Below are positions 49,663-60,741 of a DNA stretch of 64,000 nucleotides, piece by piece (the stretch's first letter is position 1; each line of letters begins with the position of its first letter). A program made the translations under genes and the position numbers. The notes beneath the pieces are model-generated. The model had not been told where the DNA came from. It ran no database searches and worked only from the letters and a program-made list of their open reading frames with translations. The DNA lies in the NCBI GenBank assembly GCA_950295325.1, contig OX485803.1, positions 11,222,001-11,286,000 on the forward strand, in the 5' to 3' direction. The stretch is from Polytrichum commune (lineage: Eukaryota > Streptophyta > Polytrichopsida > Polytrichales > Polytrichaceae).

Positions 49663-50427
49663 ATGTCTGCTGGATATGTCTTACTTGAAAAATATAAATT
49701 GGAGTCTCGGGTGATAATGCAGGGAAGGAGAAGATACGCAGGGCCGGGAGCGGGAAGGCAGATGGGTAACATTTGGGAGGTTGTGTCAACCTTAGCACAG
49801 GCACTCACCAGTGCGCGTGATCAGCTTGTGGGTCTTATGCCAAGCCACCAGAACTATGGTGGGAATGGTGGGTTTTCCACGAGGCCCCCAGGCCGGAGGT
49901 ACTTGCCAAAAGCAGGTTCACGTGTGCCCAACATACACCGAAACCATGCTCATGGTCATGTTGCTTTTGGGAGCAATTCAGAGTATTGCCAGCAGCCAAA
50001 TGTAAGTCCTCCCAGGTACAGGCCTGTGACCATGGCAAGCCAGAGATTGTGCCAACATCCTCTTCACTTCAAGCAGTGCGTGAGTCCCAGCAGGTGCTCA
50101 CCAAAGAGAAGAGTGCAGTTTGGGGTGCACGTAGACCCAAACAATGCTGTCCACATTAACAGCATTAACAACAATAATTGCAGGAAGGGAGCTCCTCTGA
50201 GTATATGCTTCGCACCAACAGCGCCAGTCACAAGTACTCGGACCTATGGTCCCGGTCCTGGTTCCAGTCCCAGGGGTGGATATTTAACTGGCTGCAACCC
50301 AGACTCAAAACGTCATTGCATTGGCACACAATACGCTGCCTTGTTGGAAGAGGAGGCTTACCATTTGCGGGAGCGGCGCCTTGCAGAGGAGTGTAATGTG
50401 AAAAGACCAGCATGGAATCGAACCTGA
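49663..50427 (+). CDS. Unknown Cys/Arg-rich protein, IWEVV/RERRL family, member 1
   Basis: The open frame ends at TGA 50425-50427. The first ATG in frame is 49663, the next is 49717 (MQGRRRYAG). The initial exon may lie upstream, since AAGGCAG before the third ATG resembles a splice acceptor. N-terminal helix: IWEVVSTLAQALTSARDQLV. The middle is Pro/Ser/Asn-rich with HGHVAFGS and scattered Cys and His. The C terminus has HCIGTQYAALLEEEA, then RERRLAEEC. A paralogue at 60106-60741 shares these three blocks in order, with a divergent middle. No enzyme motif is seen. Conservation of the ends, but not the middle, argues for selection on a real protein. Function is unknown. Confidence 0.6.
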   Translation: MSAGYVLLEKYKLESRVIMQGRRRYAGPGAGRQMGNIWEVVSTLAQALTSARDQLVGLMPSHQNYGGNGGFSTRPPGRRYLPKAGSRVPNIHRNHAHGHVAFGSNSEYCQQPNVSPPRYRPVTMASQRLCQHPLHFKQCVSPSRCSPKRRVQFGVHVDPNNAVHINSINNNNCRKGAPLSICFAPTAPVTSTRTYGPGPGSSPRGGYLTGCNPDSKRHCIGTQYAALLEEEAYHLRERRLAEECNVKRPAWNRT

Positions 50428-51135
50428 TAACTATGCAGAACGATTTTCCTTTTATGACATTTTGATGCTTCCCATTCACTTGCTTTCGAGATCTGCTTTA
50501 GTTCCAACACAGAATGTGAAGCCACAGTGAAGTGTGATATGGGTAGTTAGTATAATACTATTCAATGGGAAGAGAGTACTCCACATCGCTCACTCAGCTC
50601 TCCCAAAAAAAATTACTCTGAACAATGCAGTGCATGTTCGTATTCATGTGTGCACAACGACTTGACTGCGGGTAAGGTACTCACCAAGCATCTTCAAATA
50701 ACATAGAAGTGCTATCCCGTGCAATGCATCACAAATGCGCAACCTCGACATCACACCGAAGCAAAGATCCTGGCCGTGCGCTTAACGACCATCTCCCAAC
50801 TTCGATAAACCATATCAAACTTACTATATTCCATACAAGCAGGAAATTGCAACCTGAATTGCATCATCATCAAACATCCAGTGCACCCTAACCCTCCAGA
50901 CTTGAAACGCATTGAGAAGTTACACTTGTGAGAGAAGGAACCACCTTCTTAAAGATGGTGGGTATATTTTACAGGAGAAACGAGAAATGATTCTCCACTA
51001 TGAACATAAGAATGTACAAACTACACCCTCCAGTGGGCGGGCGAGACCTAAAGGGCTAGGCTACGTCCCAGCTCCTTCCCTTCCTGGAGGAAATAAATCA
51101 TCACCGATGAGCAACTTACGAAAGAATGCATGGGC
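50428..51135. other. Intergenic between convergent genes
   Basis: About 700 bases between the ends of the plus-strand gene and the minus-strand plastid-protein gene; it should hold both 3' UTRs. No further gene is supported. Confidence 0.5.
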
Positions 51136-51648
51136 CTAGAAATTACTGTGCATCGCGTGGCGCAGTACGCAATAAGCACACACTAGACGCTGGGAGATGT
51201 AAACAAACACAGCAAAAGAAAGGCTCATCAAAATGACATCCCTGATGTCACCTTTCTCTCTGGGGGCCATGAACCCCACAATTTCGTCCATAGCCTTGTC
51301 CAGGCCCAACCTTTGCATCAAAATCTTCTCAAGAGGGTTCTTCGGCCCCTTCTCTTCTTGCACACTTTCGGGCTTCTCCACGTCATCTTCACTGGACCTC
51401 AGCAAATTGGACGCTGCCATATCATCTCGACCATCCTCAGAAGATGAACTCAATGGGCTCGCGTGATTTCCCACTGCATTCTTCGAAACCTTCCCCGCTG
51501 AGCTTTTCCCTACCTCTGCTCGACATCCAATCGACCTCCTAGCCATTGGCGTCCTACTCTCCACCCGAATCCGTTGCCCTAAAAAGAGTCCATCGCACCC
51601 CCACCCGCTCACGGTGCTCGCCGCAGCAAGCACGCACATGGAAGCCAT
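51136..51648 (-). CDS. Small predicted plastid-targeted membrane protein, unknown function
   Basis: 170 residues, minus strand, stop TAG at 51136-51138. I start at ATG 51648 rather than the upstream ATG at 51714, because it gives a typical chloroplast transit peptide (MASMCVLAAASTVSGW, Ala/Ser/Arg-rich, few acids) to about residue 55. A Ser/Glu-rich linker follows (about 60-105), then PLEKILMQRLGLDKAMDEIV, APREKGDIRDV, and one transmembrane helix (ILMSLSFAVFVYISQRLVCA, about 138-157) near the C terminus. The single exon and clean frame favour a real gene. The architecture suggests a nuclear-encoded thylakoid or envelope protein anchored by its tail. I do not recognise the named family. It converges with the gene at 49663-50427. 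Confidence 0.7.
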   Translation of the reverse strand: MASMCVLAAASTVSGWGCDGLFLGQRIRVESRTPMARRSIGCRAEVGKSSAGKVSKNAVGNHASPLSSSSEDGRDDMAASNLLRSSEDDVEKPESVQEEKGPKNPLEKILMQRLGLDKAMDEIVGFMAPREKGDIRDVILMSLSFAVFVYISQRLVCAYCVLRHAMHSNF

Positions 51649-53811
51649 CTCAAAATAGTTTCTCAACACAATGGCACAACAAATCGACGTGCAACCATAA
51701 GAAATCACGGCCAATTTTGAAGCCCTGAGTGCAAAACCCTACCAATCTCTACTTAAACCTGTTTATCTCGACCACCCGCCCGCCAGAGATGCCCAGAAAT
51801 CCAACAGAGTGTGAATTAAACCAGTGCGGTACTATAACGGAAACGAAAGTTCAAAGGATTTCTCAGTCCATGGGAGGCTGGAGATCGATCGGAGTAGGGT
51901 ATGGATGCGATGATGCGAGCATGCAGCAGGAGGCGAGGACGAGGGTGAGCATGGCCTCCATTGGTCTCACACGTGGTTTGGGCTACTGACCTCACGCCTC
52001 CCTAAACGTATTGTAAAGGAAGCTAAGCTAGGCTATGTGGTTTGATGAATAGAACTTATGGATGAGAATACATTCATTCATTCCAAACTACATTTTGGCA
52101 ACAATCACCAATCCAAAGTTTCAGAATACACTCTAACCTCCGTAATATCACCCTTCGTAATGTCACTCCTTCTCTTATATCCCAAACCCTAGGGACGGAT
52201 GTGCGCAGTTCGAATCTCCTTCCTTGTTGTCACATTTCCCTCCCATATATCATCAAGGAAGCGCTAGTAGAATAACCTCAGCCCATTTACCGATATTACG
52301 TGTTACTCTTTTCTCTCATCAATTTACCCTCATGGTTGAGGATTTGTGTGAATTAGGGTTTAGGGGACGTGTAAGAAACACAAATCAAAAACTTTGAGGA
52401 AGTTTGAAAAACTTAGATTGCAGAGGCATGCATGAACAATCTCAACAAAAAAAATGGAGTCAGGAGCATGCAAAACCGTGCAATTTGAGAAACATGAGAT
52501 TCTTTTTTATATGTGTGTCGATTGGACTTGTCATGAACACAATTCTTGTTGTTGGAGTGATGTACGACCTCATTCTTGATGAGGTACTTAATCCAATTAC
52601 CTATGAATCATTTTCTTTTGGATCCCACACAAGACAACTCTTGAGTTTGCATGGTCTAAGTCTAGATTTTAATTTGGATAGCAACTAGTTTTAGGATGTT
52701 GTTCTTGTGAAAATCATGTCATAGAATGTTGATGCAACTCCAAGTTTGATTATATGCTTAAAGATCCGGTTGCATCTCTGTTAATGGCAAGCCTACTCGA
52801 TACTATGTTTGGAAGCAAGCCTAGGACTTTTAAGATCATGCCTGGGTAACTTCTACATGTGGAATCCATGGGGTGTCCACTATTACCAAATCTGCCTAAT
52901 TGCCAAATCCGACTTTCTTGTGGATCCCTATGTCAAAAGTGCCACCATTGTTGACGATGAACCGGATTTTGCGTGCCAAATACAATTCTCTAAAAATCCT
53001 TGAAACTCCATCATGGCAAAGATAGATCACTTGCACCTACAAAATGCAATTTTCTAGTACACATTCACACTAATTCATTTGGACTGAGCTAAGAATTCAT
53101 CCAAGAATGCATCATTTTCCAATTCAAAGACAACCCCAACACTTATTACCTCTTTTTCAACCTGTCCCTCATAAATTCAAAATTTTCCTCTTCAAAAGCA
53201 AAGGGAAAAAAAATCTTCGCTATTTTGTGTCGTATTCTAGTCAATCAAATGGAGTTGCATGCATTGAGTCGGAGTTGCCGGCTACATCCTCACTAGGATG
53301 TATGATGTGAATATGTTTGTAGGCATCAATTACTACAAGTCTTTTTGAAGATCAAGGAGGTAGATTTGTTGCTACAAAGCTTTACAACCAAGCAGAAGAG
53401 TGGTGCATTATTTGATAACATATAAAGAGTTATCCTTCGATTCAACAAGTTGTTTGGTTGGGAGTTGATTGTTTTGCATACAACACCTTCCATGTTGCAT
53501 GGTTGATAGTGACTATTTACATGTTATATTTGTAGAAGCATTTGTTGTATTTGCACTTAATATTGTCATTTTGTATGTATTGTTATGAAATTATGAATGA
53601 ACATGTCCTAGAGGGTCGGGGCTTTGCATATGTGTGCAACTTTGGATGATTATTCATGTCCCATATACTGAATCATCAATTTCGGCATTGTTCCATAATG
53701 TCACACACTACACTAAATTTTTTATTATCGCGCATCCATGTTAACATTGCATACTTCCTTAATATCATGTCCACTTTGGTTGCCACATGCATGATATTGG
53801 AGAGGTCAAAG
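51649..53811. other. Intergenic, including promoter region of the plastid-protein gene
   Basis: The first few hundred bases should carry the promoter of the minus-strand gene at 51136-51648; no clear TATA or other box was picked out. The remainder is AT-rich. Small open frames (52404-52688, 53107-53310) lack motifs, though the former has a hydrophobic stretch (FFICVSIGLVMNTILVVGVM). Confidence 0.45.
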
Positions 53812-54369
53812 TGTAGTTGGTTGTTGACCATGATATCTTGAGGGGACAATTCATGGATGGTATGGGACATTAATCCATATGCATGGGTGCAACATGTCGA
53901 GATGGTATGGGTCCAAACTAGTCAACATATAGTTCAAAACTTGATAGTGTTGGCGCAAGGGTGTCAACATAAGGTAAGTGGGTCTTAAATGGACATTTGT
54001 AGTTGGTTGTTGACCATGATATCTTGAGGGGACAATTCATGGATGGTATGGGACATTAATCCATATGCATGGGTGCAACATGTTGAGATGGTATGGGTCC
54101 AAACTAGTCAACATATAGTTCAAAACTTGATAGTGTTGGCGCAAGGGTGTCAACATAAGGTAAGTGGGTCTTAAATGGACATTTGTAGTTGGTTGTTGAC
54201 CATGATATCTTGAGGGGACAATTCATGGATGGTATGGGACATTAATCCATATGCATGGGTGCAACATGTCGAGATGGTATGGGTCCAAACTAGTCAACAT
54301 ATAGTTCAAAACTTGATAGTGTTGGCGCAAGGGTGTCAACATAAGGTAAGTGGGTCTTAAATGGACATT
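53812..54369. repeat. Tandem repeat, 3 x 186 bp, near-identical
   Basis: Units start at 53812, 53998 and 54184 with TGTAGTTGGTTGTTGACCAT. I found only one difference between units (TGTCGAGATGG in 1 and 3, TGTTGAGATGG in 2). Exact length and near-identity indicate a recent amplification or an array under homogenisation; the unit length is in the range of plant satellites. Confidence 0.95.
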
Positions 54370-54544
54370 TTTAGCTCTTCGCCCACTTATGATAGGATCT
54401 GAAACGTGTAATTGGTGCAGATGATTAGCAAATCCAAATTGTGCATGTAGCCACCTTCCTTGTAATTTCCAAAGGTCATATGAATTTCCTATTCATTGTC
54501 AAAGTGGAGAATCTATGAGTTAATAGATGTTCATATAGGTCCCT
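54370..54544. other. Intergenic spacer
   Basis: Short spacer between the 186-bp array and the fold-back MITE; nothing recognised. Confidence 0.5.
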
Positions 54545-54687
54545 TCGATTATGTTGACTACATAACAATGTTCTATGGGATTGACAATATTCCATGATAT
54601 TCCCCGCATTCGGTCTGAAGGTAGAATATTCCACGGAATATTGTTAATCATACATAATATTGTTATGGATCTGAATAATGTTATGTA
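54545..54687. mobile_element. Fold-back MITE family M2, copy 2
   Basis: The inner arms CATAACAATGTTCTATGGGA and the reverse complement of the right side (CATAACAATATTATGTATGA) pair, and continue through TTRACAATATTCC. The sequence is related to 26412-26557 (shared AACAATGTTCTATGGGATTG on one strand). The left outer end is degenerate. Confidence 0.6.
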
Positions 54688-55456
54688 TTACATTTAGAAT
54701 GGTTAACATTTTTTGAGCACGAAGTCCAATCTTTTCCAACACATGTCTTTTTGATATCCATTTCTTAGATTCACATCTAACCATACACCACTCAAATGTA
54801 AGTATTTGTTTAGGACTAGAAACCCAATTAAGCACATCTACCTCAATTCATTTGCCACGGTGGGTAGACAACAAGGTTGCCCAGCACTGGTCCACGGTGC
54901 TATGGGTTGGGATAACATGACCCCAAACCAATGTATATACATTCATTCAACAATTAGGGTATTTTATTAGTGTAATAAAACAAGGGATGACAAGGTATGT
55001 AAGGGCATGGCCACTTATCTAATATCAAGTTTTTTTTTTTTTTTGAGTATCAAACAAACCACTGTAGGGTTGACAAAAACAAAAGACAAAGACAATAATG
55101 TAAACATAATTTAACTTATCTATTAAACTTGTATACAAAGCATGAGGATAACTAAAGATACATTGTAAGTTGATTGTATCAATTTGCATGTAGATAAACA
55201 TGTTCAACCATGGGGGGAATACGATACTGGATTCTCAAATATTGATCATAATCCACTCGAACCTCGGGGCCACTTCACACACAAGCCAAATGACCATGAA
55301 TTTGTGAGAGCCCAAAAGAAAGTGTCGAAAGGCCGTCCCAAGGCACCTCCAAAGTCATATAGTGTGTGGTCACGGACCCTCAAGTGTAGTGAGAAGTCAT
55401 ATGTGATCGGGTCCACTATCGGAGCCCACCTCCCGAGAGGGAGGAAGTACACCCTA
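54688..55456. other. Intergenic
   Basis: Contains the dispersed-repeat piece shared with 45.4 kb and a poly-T run at about 55030. A small open frame (55184-55498) runs into the pogo element end and is not called. Confidence 0.5.
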
Positions 55457-56554
55457 ACCTTGATAATGTCACACCCTCCGTTTCACCAAAAAGTGTGATA
55501 TAAACAAGGTGTGACATACTTGATAATGTCACATTTTGTGCATAATGTGATATTATCAAAAAATATGTAGAAAATCAAAATAGAATTACAAAATTTTAAA
55601 AAATAACAAATACGAGACTTCAATGTTTTTGAATGTAAAATCTAATTCAAAATTGTGAATAACAACAAGAGCACATCATAATGTGTCATTGAGATCAGGT
55701 AAAGACCTCTCACTAGAGACAAAGAAGCTTCTAATGTCACATTGTTTTGCTGATGTTAAATGTGCAACACCAATTCTAATGAGTTTGTCATGGATTTTTT
55801 CCATTTCTAACAACTCATGAGTGCTGAAAATCTGAGAGCCTTGGCTAGCCATAAAATTCAAAACATCTTTAGCATATTTTTGTGCATCACTTAGCTTCAC
55901 TACTTTAGACTCATCATCACTGCTATCAACAATCAATGGGTCCACTTCCATGGAATCAAGAACCTGTTCACCATCTTGCACTAATTGCACAAGCTCCTCA
56001 GTAGAAAATTCCACCTCAAAATCATCTTCACCTTCCATGTTTATGTACTCCAAAGGACAAAGCTTTTCTACAGGCTTGCCTTCAACATCCAAACCCAAAT
56101 TTAATGCGGCGATGAGTCTACCCAATTCCAAAGTTGCTTCCTCCATTTTGGACTTCATACGTTCATCAAGATTGTTTATATCTGCATTCCACTCTGCATG
56201 CAATATGGCGGACTTTCTCCAACAATTTCTAATGGTTTGATCATCTAATTTGAAATTACACAAGGCATCCCACTATGCCGAAAGCATTGAATGAGAGCTC
56301 ATTCAATGACCCCCAATATGCTTTGCTTTAGCCCATGCTCACCCATGAACAATAATATCGAACCCATGCCCACCCATACAATCCATCCATACTTGATATT
56401 ATCACATTTACACTACGGATTTTGAAAAAAAAAAATGACATTATCAAGGGTGATAGGGATAATAACGAGGGAGTTTTACACTATGAAAATCGGTTTCAAA
56501 CTTTTAGGTGACAATATCAAGGTGTTCTATTAACAAGGGTGACATTATCAAGGT
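55457..56554 (-). mobile_element. pogo/Tigger-like DNA transposon, internal-deletion derivative
   Basis: Left end ACCTTGATAATGTCAC (55457-55472) and right end GTGACATTATCAAGGT (56539-56554) are perfect 16-bp inverted repeats flanked by TA (55455-55456 and 56555-56556), the Tc1/mariner-superfamily signature. Both ends carry further subterminal copies of TTGATAATGTCAC-like boxes (near 55520 and 56435-56520), probably transposase-binding repeats. The 1098-bp body holds only the C-terminal part of a transposase (55676-56263, minus). The catalytic DDE region and the N-terminal DNA-binding domains are absent, so this copy could move only with help from elsewhere. Confidence 0.8.
55676..56263 (-). 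pseudogene. C-terminal remnant of a pogo/Tigger transposase
   Basis: 195 codons open on the minus strand; the first codon is TTG, so no true start is visible. It opens with LDDQTIRNCWRKSAIL. This matches the end of the DDE domain in pogo/jerky/CENP-B-type transposases, where a helix ending in T-I-x-N-C-W/F-x-x-(S/T)-G/A-I-L follows the catalytic core. Acidic and helical tail segments follow (EELVQLVQDGEQVLDSMEVD). Its openness over nearly 600 bases suggests the deletion is fairly recent. It lies wholly within the TA-flanked element. Confidence 0.7.
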
Positions 56555-56556
56555 TA

Positions 56557-59500
56557 GACAATACTCCTATGGTGTAGCTTGGTTAAACATGAACACGGTA
56601 ATGAGGAACGGACTCCCATTCACGTCGGAGTAAAACCCAAAACTCTGATGTTACTTTCATTTATTTTATTTATTATTATTTGACCGGGAACTTCAACCAA
56701 ATGCTATTTCGATGAATTTCTATTCATGCGGGTCTTCACGCATGATAAAATAGAATAAATCAACGGTTGTAAGCATTTGGAGTGCCGTGGTCTCCTGGTT
56801 TTGTGTTAAGCCTACCTCCAAGAAGTGGTTTTTGAAAATAGTCCAAATGACCATGAAACATGATCCATTCAATGCCAAGTAGGAATCCATGTAGACTTTA
56901 CATCCATCTTGCACTCACATACTCCGTTGGTCCCTCAAGCGTAGTGTGAAGCGAACTTGGACCGGGCCCGCCCATTCCACCAATGAGAGTGCTTGAAGTG
57001 TAATGGTCACGGGCTCTCAGTCTCGTGTGTGAAGCAGCCCTAACTTCGACACCCAGGGACACCTAAACCTAAGAAAAAAAAACCAATGTCACATCCACTC
57101 AGCTCAATTCCACCTGATCAACACAAGCTCAACGTCGGACCCCCAAATCCACCTCCCAATAACATAACAAGGTTTGTTAAAATTCCACATTAACATTTGT
57201 CAAGCCAACCGTGATCTAGTAAGTACACTATTTCGTTTAATTAGTGTGGGTTACCATTCGGAGTTAAGCATTGCTATAACATTTTAGTGAGAGTATCAAT
57301 TTTTATCCAAATAACATAAGTAGTTAATATGCACACTGAAAAATATGATATGATTTAGGTGATAAAAAACTAATAACATAGGTAAAAAGTTATAGCAACA
57401 CGTAACTTCATATGGTAACCCACACCAATCAGACAAAAATAGTGTAGTGTTGGGTATGTGGATGTGTGTGGCCTTTGGTTAGCACTTCGATTAGGAAACT
57501 TATAAAAAAAAACTACCCAACTCTTGCAGTTGCATGTTGCATATGGTAGGCCCTTGAATACAGCTCCATTGCAATGCAACAACAACTAGATGAATGTGAA
57601 ATGCCCCTTGCATGCAATTGTGTTATCCAACTTGGGAGATGAAACCGTGACCGTATTTGTGCATGTTTTGACATTGGAAGTGACATTGTTGGTTCATAAT
57701 AATGGATAAGATGTTGTGCTTCACGTTCTTTTGAAATGATGTGGTGAAATGGAATACTTTACTTAAATAATTGTTTAAAACTTCCTACGATGTTGAAATA
57801 GTTGTTTTTGTTTTGCTTGATCATTGAGTAACTTGGTCCCCACTTGATGATACACTCAATTTGCAAGAGTTTTTGTTGAACTTTTGATTGCAAATCCCTT
57901 TATTTTGATGTGATTGCCAAGAGGCATGTATAGAGGAGAATGCTCCTCAATAATTAGTAAGCTTGGAAAGTCCATACTTAGAATATCCATTGAAATAGTG
58001 CCATATGTGTAAACTCGTAATTCTTCATTGACCTACTCAAGGGTAATTATGTCCTATATTGTAAAAAACAAACTATCTTGGGTGGTAAGGAACATGAGTT
58101 TTTAAATCGTCTTCACTCTTTTAAAAAAACCCATGGTTCGGAGATGTTACCAACATTTCACTAGATTAATGTAGTGTGTTATCATATAGGGTTTTATTCA
58201 ACATGTCATTTTAACATTTATAAAATACAAGGTATTGGAAATCCATGGGAAGAACATGTTAAGAATATTCTATAAATGTTTACCATGTTTAAAATAGCCC
58301 GTGAATATGCACATTACTATTCAAAACACCCAATACATGAGTGATTTGGAAATACCCCTTTCATTTCAAGTAGTTCTACAAGGAAGTGATTACCCATGGA
58401 TGTACCATGAAATTTTGAATTTTTGGTATTCTCTCTTGGTTTTAGACTTTCACATTGAGATTCATTAGTGTTAATCAATCAAAATTTTGTTGGCCCAACT
58501 TGGAGATCAAATTGGATATTTGGTCAGGTGCTCAAGCCAAATCTACTTTAAAACATTAGGCGACGCAATGTCAATCAAGAACATCAAAGTAACAACTATC
58601 ACCAATATGAGCACTCTAATGTGACGAAACCAACACAATCCTTTATTCTCAAAATTCTCAAGAAACTCTAGACTAAAGAACTCCCACACAAGTCTCTTAA
58701 CAAAGTCATTGCTCCCAAGGAACAACTCTTGCTATCTCTTTTGTGACTAGTTGTGATAAAGAGACATTTCAATCACCACTTGTCTCTTCCACTTGTTTTT
58801 TTGGGAAAACTTTGGTGATTTTTGAGATGGAAGGCTTGGACAAAATTCTTTGCAACACACGTCAATGGCTCAATCCATCCAATCTCAAATACCACTAGTA
58901 CCATGTCACAACACTTCACAAGAATTCAAATTTTGGGTGTGATATAGTTGCAACTCTAGTAGCTCAATAATTCCAATATAGTTTTTGGGAATGAGACTTG
59001 TGCTAGAAAATTATAATGATATGAAGTGGTTTCATGTATGTGGCAACTCACAATTTTCCTTCATACTCAAATCATTAAAGTTGCATATGTGTGACAATTC
59101 AAATAGGATCATAACATTCTTGAATCTCATGAGAGTGTGCTCATCCTAATACAATCCAAACTCAAGATCCACAACAATTAGTCTTTTGTTGGAGGGGGGG
59201 AAATAAGAGTAATCCCGAGTGTGTGATCATAATAAGGTATTTTCATCATTGAAGAAATGTAACATAAGAATCCAAAAAATATATATGTGTCAAATTGAAA
59301 TATGATATCGACATAGATTTGCATCTAATACTCCAAGCTCAAGAATCATGGAAAGAGCTAAACTCATGATATGTGCATTGCATGTTGTGCTATCTCAAAA
59401 TTCACACACCCCAATCTCTCAAAATTTTGATTTCAATGCTCAATGTGAGCAACAAAATTTACCCAAATTGAATTTTTATTGCGAGGGTTGCATAAGTCAT

Positions 59501-60105
59501 GCTACATAGAGAACAAGTATGATGCCAAATTTATTGTTGTAGGATCGGATGTAGCGGTAACAACGTGTCAAGAACCATCAATCAACAATGGGGGATCAAC
59601 CAACAATGGAGGTGAATGAGCCTTGTTCACGAGCAACTTCTTTTGATATCACTATTGTCAAGAACAACCAATGTGGCTGTAACAAATGGCAATAGGTTCA
59701 AAAATTTCAAATCGTTGTTGTTGTTGTTGTGGCCCATTTCAATTTCACTTCTTTTGAGAGGCACATTGCTCAGGCAAATTGGAATAAGCCAAAACCATAT
59801 TGACAATAATATATGTTTTCTTATATTTTCTTATGCCTACGTCTATATGTGTAACTCTTCTTCTTTTTTATTGCAAAACAATTAAGAAGGAAATCTCCTC
59901 ATAGAAGCCATGACCCACATAATTCATGCCCAATTCATGTCATTTATTGTTGATATGTGATGATCTTATATAATTGAAACATCCATGCTTCATCCTATAA
60001 TAGAGTGGTGTGTTTTGTGTTGTGTGTCATGTGTGTGTGCGTGTGTTTGGTTGAAAGACATTTTTGAAGATAAGGTTAGTAAAAGTGCCATGCAATTGAT
60101 TGTAG
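56557..60105. other. Long intergenic stretch
   Basis: About 3.5 kb, AT-rich, with no supportable gene. The last few hundred bases may hold the promoter and an upstream exon of the gene at 60106. A (GTT)n-like run lies near 59713 and a (GT)n-like run at about 60010-60050. Confidence 0.45.
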
Positions 60106-60741
60106 GGGCTCAGACGCGCAAGAAGTGCATACGAAGTGACAAGTTGCCATAGCAAGGAAAGAGTGTGCGATATATGGGAAGTGGTATCCTCATTGGCACA
60201 TGCATTGATGGGTGCCCGAAACCAATTGGTTGGACTGATGTCAACAACCCCGACTTTTAGACGGCGGCAGTCACGTCCGTGTACACGCTCTTGCACACCA
60301 ACGTGCCAATATTGTTGTGCCTCCCATGGCCACGTGGGCCATGTTCCTTTTGGCTCAGGATCTGAGTGTCGTAAACCAGTGATACCACCAAATCCCAAAA
60401 AATGTCCTCGTACTTCCAGATTGGCATATCAAAAAATTGGCCATTGTTACACACGTTGTAGAAATGTCCCAAACCTGGAAAGGCCTAATTCCCCCACATG
60501 TGATCGATCTCGTGAAGGGGTGCAATTGCAATTATCAGATGATACTGTAAACATAAGTTTTTCGAAATCAAACCCGTGTCGTGAAGCTAAACAAGATTCC
60601 AACAAGTGTTGTCATGAACCTTTACCAAAGTGTTGTCGTCGCTATTGCATTGGTACAGAATATGCTCATTTGTTACGAGATGAAGCTTGTCGATGGCGGG
60701 AGAGGCGACTCCAAGAATGTAGACCTAAATATTGGCGATGA
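60106..60741 (+). CDS. Unknown Cys/Arg-rich protein, IWEVV/RERRL family, member 2
   Basis: Paralogue of 49663-50427. The frame is open from a TAG at 60103-60105 to TGA 60739-60741 with no ATG before the conserved start. The sequence TTGATTGTAG just before 60106 fits a splice acceptor, so this is probably the last exon of a spliced gene. Shared blocks: IWEVVSSLAHALMGARNQLV (near 60175), HVPFGSGSEC (near 60342), and YCIGTEYAHLLRDEACRW with RERRLQEC (60644-60720). The middle is Cys-rich (CTRSCTPTCQYCC, then CHEPLPKCCRRYC), more so than member 1. No catalytic motif is seen. Long-term conservation of both ends suggests a functional, rapidly diverging family. Confidence 0.6.
   Translation, partial: GLRRARSAYEVTSCHSKERVCDIWEVVSSLAHALMGARNQLVGLMSTTPTFRRRQSRPCTRSCTPTCQYCCASHGHVGHVPFGSGSECRKPVIPPNPKKCPRTSRLAYQKIGHCYTRCRNVPNLERPNSPTCDRSREGVQLQLSDDTVNISFSKSNPCREAKQDSNKCCHEPLPKCCRRYCIGTEYAHLLRDEACRWRERRLQECRPKYWR

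Noticed and set aside
49627-49663. GTG at 49627 as the start of the IWEVV protein
   Set aside because: Plant nuclear genes start at ATG; 49663 or 49717 is preferred, or an upstream exon supplies the start.
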